A stretch of 64,000 nt of DNA from Cladophialophora immunda (taxonomy: Eukaryota > Ascomycota > Eurotiomycetes > Chaetothyriales > Herpotrichiellaceae), in NCBI RefSeq assembly GCF_000835495.1, contig NW_015622544.1, forward strand, positions 2,880,855 to 2,944,854, written 5' to 3'. Below are positions 21,307 to 31,122 of the stretch, piece after piece; the first letter of the stretch is position 1; each line of letters starts with the position of its first letter. The position numbers and the translations under genes are program-made. The notes under the pieces are model-generated. The model saw nothing but the letters and a program-made list of their open reading frames with translations. It had not been told where the DNA came from and searched no databases.

Positions 21307-21864
21307 GGTTGGTGGGAGTCGTTGAGCAGGACAGTTACGTAGAGTGGAAGACTGACAGCGGCGACAACGGCTGCAGCCGCACAGAAACCAAGTCTTTGAG
21401 TGGTGGATGCGGTGCTCACATCGACCTTCCAAAACCGGGTTCGAGCCACAAACCATTTCAGACTGCGCATCGCCATGAGACACATATGTACTTATCATCC
21501 TGTAATCGAGTCATATTGCAACGAATGGCCAGTGTCTAGTAGATCCGCAGCAATGTATTCCGTCTGTGTTGCTCTCTGTTGCGCAATATAAAGGATCCCA
21601 GTGCAGGAACACAAATAGTAAACGCTGTATATGCCATAGGATTCTCTGAATAGGTGAACAGTTCTTCTCAGATAGAAATATAATGCAATAAGGGAGGTCT
21701 AGCCAATTCATAATATGTCTGTGGCAGATGATGGCTTCCCAGCGCAGATACTCCCTTGCCAAACATCCACACACTAGATATCCCTTCCGTGGCTCTCACT
21801 CATCTGCAGAACATTACTACCTCGTCCAGCTTTTCCTCAGCTTCTCTCACCGCCCCCAGCAACA
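21307..21864. promoter_or_regulatory. divergent intergenic region, esterase / small membrane ORF
   Basis: 558 bases. ATATAAAG at 21587-21594 could be a TATA box for a plus-strand transcript. The last ~90 bases are C/T-rich, like a 5' leader. No other gene. Confidence 0.35.
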
Positions 21865-22008
21865 ATGTCTGCCATGCAGCAGGACACTTGGGACCTGATC
21901 TGGGGATTCACCATTGTTATCACTCTCTATTTGGCCATCGCATTTCCGTTCTTGTTGTGCACCTGGGGTTGTCTGCACGTCCTGCTGTGGGTTTTGAACC
22001 ACATGTGA
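21865..22008 (+). CDS. putative 47-residue single-pass membrane microprotein, or uORF of PEX10
   Basis: The ATG at 21865 follows a pyrimidine-rich leader ending CCAGCAACA, giving A at -3. The frame runs 47 codons to TGA at 22006-22008. The peptide begins MSAMQQDTWDLIWG, then has about 30 strongly hydrophobic residues containing several Trp and Cys, and ends 'LLWVLNHM'. That is the profile of a tail-anchored or single-pass membrane microprotein. It lies on the same strand 308 bases ahead of the PEX10 ATG, so it could instead be an upstream ORF in the PEX10 mRNA. I recognise no family. Hydrophobicity alone does not prove translation. Confidence 0.4.
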   Translation: MSAMQQDTWDLIWGFTIVITLYLAIAFPFLLCTWGCLHVLLWVLNHM

Positions 22009-22316
22009 AGGCCCGTTCACCATCAGCAGACCTTGGCATCAACGTCCAGTCGATACAGTGAATGGTGATGTCAAGCTTGGTGAGATCCGTCGTGGCAACT
22101 GATGGGAAGAGAGAGGAAGGGAAAGGGGATATGATTTTTATGCACAACACTTTGCATCGATATCAATACTGCGCCACCGTATCCATCAGGCACAATACGG
22201 CATGCGGCTGGACGATCCATGCAATATGGGGAACCTCGGTCTGTTGCTTTGTGACGGCGATTCGTTCTCAAGCATTATCAATTACAGAGATTCAATTCTA
22301 CAAGACCGACAACGAG
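22009..22316. promoter_or_regulatory. upstream region of PEX10 with a CCTCGG motif
   Basis: 308 bases before the PEX10 start. A CCTCGG hexamer, the core bound by the fatty-acid regulators FarA/FarB in aspergilli, lies at 22234-22239, 78 bases before the ATG. The PEX10 frame is open through much of this region, but the translation looks non-coding. Confidence 0.4.
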
Positions 22317-23504
22317 ATGGCTGACCCAGCGCCGTCCAGCAGCGCCATCCCTCCTCCGCCTGCATCTACGCCTGCACCCTCTCCAGCTATCATGGAGTAC
22401 CCATTCGCAACCTCACCCGACATCCTCCGCACGCATCAGAAGGACGCCTACATCACAGGGACCATCTCGTCCCAAGCATCCACGATCGTGCGCGCCCTCC
22501 TCGGGGCCCGTTTCGCGCACAAATACTCTGAAGCCACTACCCAGCTCTCTGAGCTCGTCTACCTCTGCATAACCACACTCCTGGGGAATAGGACCCTGGG
22601 CGAAGAGTACTGCGACGTGATCCAAGTCGAGGACGACACACTGAGACTTGCGGGCCTGGGAAGAAGAGTCGGGTACATCGCGAGCGTGGTGTTCGCGCCC
22701 TGGATCCTGGGGAAATCCCTCCCGGCGCTGAGGAGGAGGCTGAGGAGTAAACTCGAATGGAACATCGAATATGCAAAGCAGAAACACCACCGACACCCCC
22801 GTCCACCCAGGAGCCTCAAACTGCAAGAATACATCCTTAAGCACCTCGACACCCTGACCTCTCCTCAACCGATCTACGCCATCAGCCTGGCCGTCTTCTA
22901 CTTCACCGGCGCGTACTACCACATCGCCAAGCGGCTGTTTGGGCTGCGCTACGTGTTCACGAAACAGATCAAACCGAACGAAGAGCGGGTCGGGTACGAA
23001 GTCCTGGGCGTGCTGCTCGTGCTGCAAATGGCCGTGCAGTCGGCGCTGCACGTCCGCGAAACATACATGGACGCGACCGCCTCTACGACGAGTGGTCGGG
23101 CGACAGAAGCAGGGGTGCCAGCGCCCGGCACCGCCGCAATGCTCGCCAACGGCATCGAGATCCCCATCCCGTCCGGCCTCGAAGCCTCGTCGACGGGCCA
23201 ACTGCTCTCCGCGGTCGCCGTGCCGTCCACCCTGCCACCGGGCCTGGCGACCAACACGGCGACCCCGATCCTCGACTCGCCGCGCTATGCGCTCGAGGAC
23301 CACGACGAGACCATGGCCTGGATCCCCGCGGGCAACCAGCGGAAGTGCACCCTGTGCCTCGAGCCGTTCCGCGACCCCAGCGTGACCACCTGCGGGCACG
23401 TCTTTTGCTGGACATGCGTGCAGGACTGGGTCAAGGAGAAGGCGGAGTGTCCCCTGTGCAGGCAGAGCGTGCTGAGCCAGAAGGTGCTGCCGCTGCGAGG
23501 GTAG
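22317..23504 (+). CDS. PEX10: peroxin-10, RING-type E3 ubiquitin ligase of the peroxisome
   Basis: Single exon, 395 residues from ATG 22317, which begins MADPAPSSS. With PEX2 and PEX12 it forms the membrane RING complex that ubiquitinates the receptor PEX5 so that it can be recycled after matrix-protein import. The N-terminal half has the Pex2/Pex12-type helical domain ('PDILRTHQKDAYITGTI', 'LLGARFAHKY', 'LTSPQPIYAI'). The C-terminal ~54 residues are a C3HC4 RING: CTLC, then eleven residues, CGHVFCWTC, ten residues, CPLC. All eight metal ligands are present. A Pro/Ala/Thr-rich linker separates the two. The open frame extends 85 codons upstream to 22062, but that part lacks conservation and the Pex10-like start is the one chosen. 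GC content is high in the second half. Confidence 0.93.
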   Translation: MADPAPSSSAIPPPPASTPAPSPAIMEYPFATSPDILRTHQKDAYITGTISSQASTIVRALLGARFAHKYSEATTQLSELVYLCITTLLGNRTLGEEYCDVIQVEDDTLRLAGLGRRVGYIASVVFAPWILGKSLPALRRRLRSKLEWNIEYAKQKHHRHPRPPRSLKLQEYILKHLDTLTSPQPIYAISLAVFYFTGAYYHIAKRLFGLRYVFTKQIKPNEERVGYEVLGVLLVLQMAVQSALHVRETYMDATASTTSGRATEAGVPAPGTAAMLANGIEIPIPSGLEASSTGQLLSAVAVPSTLPPGLATNTATPILDSPRYALEDHDETMAWIPAGNQRKCTLCLEPFRDPSVTTCGHVFCWTCVQDWVKEKAECPLCRQSVLSQKVLPLRG

Positions 23505-23853
23505 TTCTGGGTGTGTTCATAGCAAGTCCGACGACGGAGACGAGAAGCATGTAGATTAATCCCGAGACGGTCGACCGAAGGCCGACTTTGCATCCACCGT
23601 TCAATCCATCCATCCATGGGGCGATCCTTGCACGCTCATCATGAACGAAGCGTTCCCCCTTCGATTACGTGCCCACTGAGAGTGCAAATCATCATAGTTG
23701 TCTAACTTGCATTTTATGTACCTGCTTCCGCGCCCGAGACCTGTATATCCATTCCAATCCGTGCGCCGGTGTTCGCTATGACCACAATCGTCCTTCCGGC
23801 ACAATAGTGCCCTCCCCCTCGAAGGTGGGTGATTATGACTCTGGTAGTAGCCA
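23505..23853. other. convergent intergenic region, PEX10 / YTP1-like
   Basis: 349 bases between two convergent stop codons; 3' UTR sequence, nothing else recognised. Confidence 0.5.
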
Positions 23854-25504
23854 TTAAGCCAACGCGACAGCCCCTTCCTTCTTTCCCGCGTGAGGACTCT
23901 CGACATCATCCTCGCCATCGTCACTGATCAGCCCTTCGAGCTCAAACTCCTCGGCGTCCCGGACCTGCTGGCTCGCGGTGCCTCTGTGCCGGGGCAACCT
24001 CGCGCTCCCGTTCGCGGGGCCATTGGCCTCTCCATTCATGCCGACACTCGCGAGGGTGGACATTTTCCGTGCATGGTGCCCACCAGGACCGCTGGGCCCT
24101 GCCACGCTCAAACTCCGCCCGGAATCAGAGCTGCCTGGACCATAGGAAGAGCGGAGGCCGTTGCTCTCGTCGTCCGGCCACGCGTGACTCGCGTAGACGT
24201 ACAGCAGGATATTCACGAATAGATAGAGTAAGAAGGCGATGCTGTAGAGGATCAGGATGTATGAGACATGCGTGACTTCAGCGTCGGAGAGGAGGTGCAT
24301 TTGTTCCTCGGTCGCCCCCATGAAGAGGAAGCCGGAGGCATAGAGGAGCTGCACACCGTCGTAGGTTAGGAGACCGCAACATAAAGGACAGGGAAGTGAA
24401 GAGACTCACGAATGGAGGCAGATGCTGCCAGCTATTGACCTCGCCTGCGCCACGGCTGTCCTTGAGCAAGAAGGATATTTCAACGATTCGGGCCGCGCCT
24501 GCAGCCATCAAGGTGTATCCGAACACCGTATGCACCATGGTGCTCAGAGGCAGATCTTGGGGGTGGGCGCTCATGGCCCAACCTGTCAGGAGGATTACCA
24601 GACCAGGAAGGATATTCCTTTTTGGTCTTCCATTCCTCGATCTCGACAACCAAACACCCAGCAAGCCAGCGCACCACCACACAATCCCCATGCTCGTGTG
24701 TTGCAAATCGTTCTTGACCCACGGATGACCCCAGCGGTGTTCGGTGAACGTGTTGACACAGCCCCATGCCGCGATCACGCAACTGTCGAAAAACTCCTGG
24801 CTTCTGCCCGTCCTTCTCAGCCACGCCTGGCCCACGAGCAAGAGGAGCGTCATGATGACCCCGTACGCAATGAACGCCGACCCCATGATGAAATGCGCCA
24901 AACACTGTCCCAGATGGTCACCGCGACAGTATCCCATGGCGACAATGCCCCCAAAAAGCATCTGCGCCCAGGCGACAATGGGCATAAGCTTGCCCAACCA
25001 GCCGTGGATCATGACCACACCTCTCCGACCACCTCTTCCGACTTTCCCGCCAAACACCCGTCCAATCCATCCCTTCTTCTCCTCGAGATGTAGTTTCAAG
25101 CCTACACCTAGCCCGACCTGAATGAGAAGCATCAACACCAAGCTATTGGCAAAACTCGCGTGGATGTTCGGGTGGCGAAATTGTCGCCCTTTATGCATGT
25201 GTCCCAGGAAATACGCAACGGTAGCGATGACCGTGCCCACGATTTGTAGAGGGACATGCCACCGACTCTTAATGATACCCAAAACCATGCCGTAGGGAAA
25301 TATCATGCCGAAGGAAACGATCATGAGCAGTATGTGAACCCATAGTCGGCTGTCCAGGGGATCGGGAGAGACGGCTTCTCCTTCGGGGATCTTGTCCGTG
25401 TGGCCGCCATGAGCTGAGACAGATGTAGTGATGAGGAGGAGAGAGAAGAGGGAAAGAAGAGAAGTTGGTCGCTGACTCCGTCGCAGGGGGCGTGGAACAA
25501 ACAT
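23854..25504 (-). CDS. YTP1-like multispanning membrane protein (DUF2427 plus Ytp1 domain)
   Basis: Two exons, 25504-24410 and 24348-23854, with a GTGAGT donor and GTGCAG acceptor (529 residues). The ATG at 25504 opens into a signal sequence ending 'SVSAHGGHTD'. Several hydrophobic helices follow, including 'VHILLMIVSFGMIFPYG' with a cytochrome b561-like arrangement of His residues ('GHMHKGRQFRHPNIHASFAN'), typical of the DUF2427 half. The second half contains 'DSCVIAAWGCVNTFTEHRWG' and 'WVKNDLQHTSMGIVWW', the Ytp1 signature. The cytosolic tail is about 110 residues, Ser/Gly-rich then acidic. YTP1 in yeast is a membrane protein of unknown biochemical role; a redox or haem-binding function can be suggested from the His pairs but is inference. 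Confidence 0.88.
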
Positions 25505-25997
25505 GGTGAGCGAACGGTACTGTAAGACGAGAACTCGGAAGACTTTCGATGGGGTTGATGGGCAATGATTGCCAGCTATCGGCCGAAGGACATTGTACGA
25601 GGATGCTAGACTAGCAGAAGGATGATTGATGGCGGCGGTTGAGAAATCATCTACTGATATGATGCTGAATCCGTCGCCCACGCTGCATGCGCAATGCGTG
25701 TTCCTCTCGGGAAAAGATGTTGCATCCCCACAACTGGCCGGTGATGCCGCTCGATCACGCTACTGGTCGTCTCCACTCTGGTTCTTGTATACACGTGCAC
25801 TCGATACGATAGCACAACTACTGTAGCAGATGAGGTTTACGCCCGGTTTCACAGCGACGAAACATGAAGAGGGAGACATTCCAGCATCTGGCACTCTAAT
25901 GATACCACCAATCCGTATTAACGCTATACATCCCGCTTCGAAAGACACTGATCCCGACCTCCATTACACCCACCACCACATTGTCAGACCAACGCAT
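25505..25997. other. intergenic, YTP1-like upstream region
   Basis: 493 bases: promoter side of the YTP1-like gene and 3' side of the chitin deacetylase gene, both on minus. No gene or repeat seen. Confidence 0.45.
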
Positions 25998-27917
25998 TCA
26001 TGCTTCCCTGTCGACGTAGAAGTTCTCGGTTTCGCAGGGGAGCTCTGCCTCTCCACAGGTTGAGCAGAAGAGGAATTGCATGCTGCAGATCATCTCCAGC
26101 TTCTCGCAGGTCGTCTTGTCCGTCCTCCTGGAGTTCATGCATTCCAATGCATCATTCTCACATTGGGCGTTGCTTCTGAAGCATTCAACCTTGTTGGTAA
26201 ATCTCCGTACTTTGCCACAGGAGTTCCTGCCCGAAACAACACAGCCTCCCCTCGACCTGGAGCCAGCGCTGATCCAAGCCGGATCCCGATACCAGCGTTC
26301 GGGTTCATCGTCAAGACACTCTCCGACCGTGACAGCTAATAACGAGTTAGTGACGGGTTCCAGCGAACAGAACTGCGCTGTCACGAACCTTTCCACCCTC
26401 GCTGGGAGATCATGTCCAGAACATATTTTGTGAGCTCGATGGCTGATGTGCGGATTGTATCGTGTTGGATCAGTAACATCCTGCCCTCTTGCTCGTCTGT
26501 CTTCTGGAATGCCTGATCAACCCTCTCCGTCATTGCAGTGAAGTTGTTGGGATCCATCCAGTCCCCACTGTCAAATGCATAGGAAATGACATGATATCCA
26601 AGATCTCTCATGTCGCTCAGACAACCGCTCTCGTTGCTACATAGGAGGTAAGGTGGCCGCATGTACGCGGGATATTTGCCGAGGATGTTGGCGAGAGCCC
26701 TCTCGTTTTTAGCCATGTCGAGTCGGCGAGCTTGCGATCCCACTTCGTCCATGTCCTCGTGAGACCAAGTATGAGAACCAACTTGGTGCCCTTCCCTGAC
26801 CATACGCTGGATCACATCGGTCCACTTGTGCGTCGTGTCTATGGGGCCTTTGCCGTTGCTGTTCCCGGTAATGAAGAAGGTTGCCTTTGCACCAGCTTCA
26901 TCGAGAATATCCAGCAATTCCTCGGTGTTCTGTGATGGGCCGTCGTCGTATGTAAGGGCAATAGTTCCAGGAACGTAGCAGTTGCTGATGTACTGTCCGT
27001 ATGCGATGCGGCCACTTCCTCCTCTTGGATCCACTGACATATTGTACCCTGCCGGAGTGGTGTCAGAATCGCAAATGCCAAATTCCTGTTGGCAGTTCCC
27101 AGGAACAGAACAGAAATCGGCCCCGATTCCCTGCACCGTGTCAGCTAGGACTAGGCAATAATCTTCCAAGGGACAGCCACTGACACAGTAATCCGCATGA
27201 GAGCAACACTGAGGAAATGGACAGGACTTGTTGCCGTTCGATACGCCACACCTCTGTTGAACGCACGTTCCAAAAGCCGGCTGACACCCCTCACCGCAGA
27301 ACTCGATGGAAATGCCCTGCTTCGGTCAACATCTCATGGTGGCGTAGTCCAACAACACTGACACATAAACCGTCTGAAGAACAACACTCTCCGGTGTTGC
27401 AATGCTGTCCGTCATGATTGGGGCCACAGTACTTGACGGTTGGAGCACGATTGGTGGCATCGCCTGGGTCGCATCTTCTGCAGGGGTGTCAGACCTCATG
27501 TGAGGAAGCTGTCCTTCTGCAGACTTGCCCGTATTCTTCTTGACAGCCTTTACCGCAATAAAGATCCCCATTGCCTGTAGGTGTGATAAGTTGGCGTCCT
27601 GAACGACGTGAAACGAAGATTTGTTACCACAGAAACCCTACCATTGTTAGTACAAGCCCGTGAGCCGATTTGGATCAACGCACATATGACGAGCAACACC
27701 ATCCACCGCCACGATTATCTGGGTCGCAGGCCGTTCCAGTCACATTTCCACAAACGACTTGCTCCGGTTGCTCATCCTCAGCATCGAATATTGCGGATTG
27801 GTGGTCGTCAGAGTCAAGACTAGAGGATGTAAGAGAATCAACGGGAGACGCTGCCACTGCTTTGGTCAAACAGACTAGGGCGTGGAGAACAGCAAGCAGA
27901 AGGAGAGGGGGGTTCAT
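25998..27917 (-). CDS. secreted chitin deacetylase with three CBM18 chitin-binding modules
   Basis: Seven exons: 27917-27684, 27637-27628 (10 nt), 27574-27529, 27477-27363, 27316-27185, 27130-26389 and 26335-25998 (538 residues). The protein starts with a signal peptide ('PPLLLLAVLHALVCLTKAVA'). Three hevein-like CBM18 modules follow, each with Cys-Cys-Ser and Phe/Tyr-Cys patterns ('GGGWCCSSY' to 'GCQEEYGRC'; 'CGPNHDGQHC' to 'GCQPAFGTC'; 'CGVSNGNKSC' to 'NCQQEFGIC'). The NodB domain then shows all five motifs: TYDDGPS, HTWSH, RPPY, DSGDW and LIQHDT. A Cys-rich C-terminal domain of ~110 residues has no name I know. It should remove acetyl groups from chitin in the cell wall or extracellular space. 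The third intron uses a GC donor (GCAAGT) and the sixth a GTTCGT donor; both are needed to keep frame and Cys spacing. Confidence 0.87.
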
Positions 27918-28406
27918 CGTGACGTAGAACCGCGTTGAGCTAGTAGGGAGGCCAACGGTCCGAAGTGAGAAGAGTCGGGGCTCGAGAGCAACAGTCTGAA
28001 TGCAATAACGAATGCAGCCTTATCGATGCAGGCGAGGTCGACAAAACTTCAGAACGAAAGGCAATCACTGCAATGATGGTGGAGGTTGGACGGAGGTATG
28101 AAACAAGAGAAAGAAGTTGATGAGCTGAACTGTCCAGTGCAGAGTCCCAAGTCGAAGGCGCGAGGCACCTGCTCCAGGGGATTCATTCCTAGCAATCGGA
28201 AGCGGTGGCCGCCATCAGACTCACCGGGGTAGCAGCACAACAGCAGGAGCAGACATTGCGACTTCACTCCAAGTTGTTGATGTACTTCGAATGTGGTATC
28301 TTCGTCTCCCTTCAATGCGTAACCCATAAATAGCTAAACAGCAGCATAACAGCTCTAAGATCTCGTAATCATTAACTTATTTTTGAACCCATCTAATCCA
28401 GACTGC
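27918..28406. other. intergenic
   Basis: 489 bases between two minus-strand genes: promoter of the chitin deacetylase and 3' flank of the SYLF gene. No gene or repeat seen. Confidence 0.45.
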
Positions 28407-30169
28407 TCATTGGAAAGATCCTGGTATATCGTTAGGGTTCCCCTTGGATTCCTCAGTGGGCGTCACCGGTACGGAATGAAAGGCAGAATCGGTGGCTTCG
28501 TGTGTTGAAGTTGGCGTCAGAACGTGGCCGCCCTCGTGCTTTTGTTCGGCGTTGCCGTTCAGGTCGATCTTGTCAAAGCCATCAACAGGCGTCTGTGTTT
28601 CTGCGGTAGGGGATGCTACCCGGCCAGGATTTCGTGGCGGTAACGCTGGGGGAACGCGTTTAGGAACTTCGACCATTCTCGCTCGAGCCATGACTGGTAC
28701 GGCTGTCGAGACCTCGACATCAGAATCTACGTCTGAAAATGATTCTCTCCGTTCTTGTCGTTCTTCGCCCGCATCATCCACGAGTTGGCTGTGTTTCTTC
28801 GGGTGATCAAGTCCCCTCAGAGAGTCCCTTCGAGGACTATTTCCGGCACTTTTCGTTTCATCCTCGTCAGTCTGGGTACCCCGATCGACGCTAGCGAGGC
28901 TGTGAGTGCTTTCTCTCCAAGTCCGGCTCCGAATCGAGCCGTCGACGCTTCTGCGAGAGAAATGGGAGTAGATTGGACTGGTGGGTGATGGCTTGAATTC
29001 AAAAGCATCTGCACTCGGCCTTTGGTGGGTTCCAGCCTCTCGGATATTCAATCCTTCAGCTTCCAGGGCTTTCACTCCATACGGATCTGGATCATCCTCG
29101 GCCGGAATGCCAAAAGTAGCGCCTCCTGTACGCAGTCAGTAATCTGGTCGAAACGCCAGCGCCCACTCTCACCTGGTGGAATGATCTCCATATCACTCGG
29201 AGCCGGTGCATCGGGGAGCAGACTTTCATCCACTTCGTCACCTTGAGCAGCCTTCAATGTGTCTAGAAGCACCTGGTACTGCTCGACGGGCGCATATCGA
29301 ACCTTGCCGACAAGGATGTCTGTGACGCTGATCTGTTCTCCGTAAAATCTCGCATTTTCGTCAGTCCGTTCAATGACGAGATTTCCCTCCAACGCAACTC
29401 CAGCATAAAGCCCACGACTCTTCACGTATGACCAAATAGGAGCTTGGCGTTTGGTCAGTTCGGTGTCGAGAGCGCCGCCAATTCCTACGGGGCCAGCTGC
29501 CACCCCGACCTCGGTCCCCAAGGTAGTCCTCCATTTTGTGAAAGCTCCCAGGGCTTCGTATGTATTGATTACCAGTACTGTATCATATATGTCGACCCCT
29601 GCGAGAAAACCAAAGGACAGATTTTGAGTCTGGATGCCACTGGGAGGGCTCCATTCTCCCGTCTCTGGATGCCTTCCGACAATAACGCCAGCACCGCCGG
29701 AGCCTCCAAAAAGCCAGCCAGTTCGCATGGTTGTGAATATAGCCAAGCCGACAGCATTTTTGATGACACTGGCAGGGATCTTTTTTATTATCCTTTGTTT
29801 GCCTTGTGGGACACCCACGGCTGTTGCATTCCGGTCTTCCACTTTCTTGGCCTCCTTCTCTTCTATCTGCTCGTAGAATCCGTCTTTGCAGAAGCCACGC
29901 AGAATACGAGCTGCCTTTTCTGATTCCTTATCCAATGTGGTGGGCCAAAATGCTTCGGAGCCGATTTTATTTGACAAGCGATTGACGGGGGCCCCAAGCT
30001 TGTCGACAACCGCATAGGCTTTGTTGAAGCCTGGTTTGAGGGCTTTCTCGTAGGCTGTGTTGGAGTAGCCTTTGGTTTTTTCCCATAACGTCGAATTACC
30101 GGACGATGTCTTGGTTGAAGTCTTGGTGGTCGTAGTATCCAAGGCTGAACCCTCCGTCGGTTGCGCCAT
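28407..30169 (-). CDS. SYLF (DUF500/Ysc84-like) domain protein with long C-terminal tail
   Basis: Two exons, 30169-29173 and 29125-28407, joined by a 47-base intron with a GTGAGA donor and GTACAG acceptor (571 residues). Residues about 45-340 hold the SYLF domain: 'IPASVIKNAVGLAIFT', 'GSGGAGVIVGRHPETGEWS', 'FGFLAGVDIYDTVLVINTYE' and 'SRGLYAGVALEGNLVIE'. In yeast Ysc84/Lsb3 and mammalian SH3YL1 this domain binds phosphoinositides and actin at endocytic sites. This protein lacks the C-terminal SH3 domain of those relatives and instead has a charged, disordered tail with a 'PPALPPRNPGR' proline motif that might bind SH3 domains. The start at 30169 has the good context GCGCCATGG; an in-frame ATG at 30280 is possible but looks like leader. 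It is divergent from the isomerase-like gene. Confidence 0.88.
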
Positions 30170-31122
30170 GGCACCCGGTGAGATTCTGCGATGGGACTGG
30201 ATTGGGGAGGTAGCTGTTTGGTGTCGAGGACAGTAGGGCAAACAATATGCGGTCACAGTAAGCTGGTTACCTAGGGACAAGTTTCAGTGACTGCGAGGAA
30301 GGAATCTGGGACCGTTCAGTCGCGCGCAGCCGACCTTGAAGTCTCGAGGACTATTTGGGCAGATCAACCCAGCCAGTAATCCGGTTGCAGCCGGAGTTCA
30401 CGATTGAACCTTGCGATTCGGAGAGAGAGGCAGCAGGCCACTAAGTGGTTAGACGTCATTGGCCTCAGGCACGCTGTGGCGGCAGAGGCATATCTTAGTC
30501 AGGACGACTCCCGGTGGGTGGTGGTGAGGCAGCTGGGCAGGTTGTTGTACCTACAGTAAAATGGGGAAATGCCTGGAAGACCAGCTAGAAGCCCCCAGAG
30601 TTCGTCTGTTGGGGGCGCAGAGCAGGAGGGGAGTAGGGACGAAGGAAGCTTGCAGTCTGACAAAAGGCACGGCCTTGACAGCGCGTTGGAAATAGCGAGC
30701 ACCACCCTTTAGGAGGTACATTGGCTTTGTCAGACTGCAACAATTTCACTGCCGCAGCAAACTTTGAGGCGACGCGACATCCTATCGCTACAGAGCTGGC
30801 TTGATTTAACCTCATCTCTCCGTCGCCATCGGTCCTCATACCTGGAACAAGGCAAACCTGACGCTTTCAGCATTCTATACTCCATACCAGAAGAAATATA
30901 CGGAGCAGCAGAGAGGGCGAAAAGGGCGACTTTAACACCTCGGCTCGTTAAGATACCTAATCAGAAAAACCGATTTCCGACTAATCACATGTGAACGTTC
31001 CCCGACCAAGATATATTCGAGACTGTCTTCTGTCGGTCGTCTATTCTTGGGAAACCCCAGTGAGCCTCTCAATCTTCCAGGAAATCGACCATCTGCTCCC
31101 TATTTGCGGTGGACAACTAGCC
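30170..31122. promoter_or_regulatory. divergent promoter region, SYLF / isomerase-like, with CCTCGG motif
   Basis: 953 bases between divergent start codons. A CCTCGG core (FarA/FarB type) lies at 30938-30943, about 180 bases ahead of the isomerase-like ATG. No gene seen in between. Confidence 0.4.

Noticed and set aside
22062..22316. 85-codon N-terminal extension of PEX10
   Set aside because: Open by chance; it is unlike any peroxin N-terminus, and the start at 22317 gives the expected length.
22413..23399. 328-codon open frame antisense to PEX10
   Set aside because: By-product of GC-rich PEX10 codons; no recognisable domain, and the sense frame has the full RING finger.
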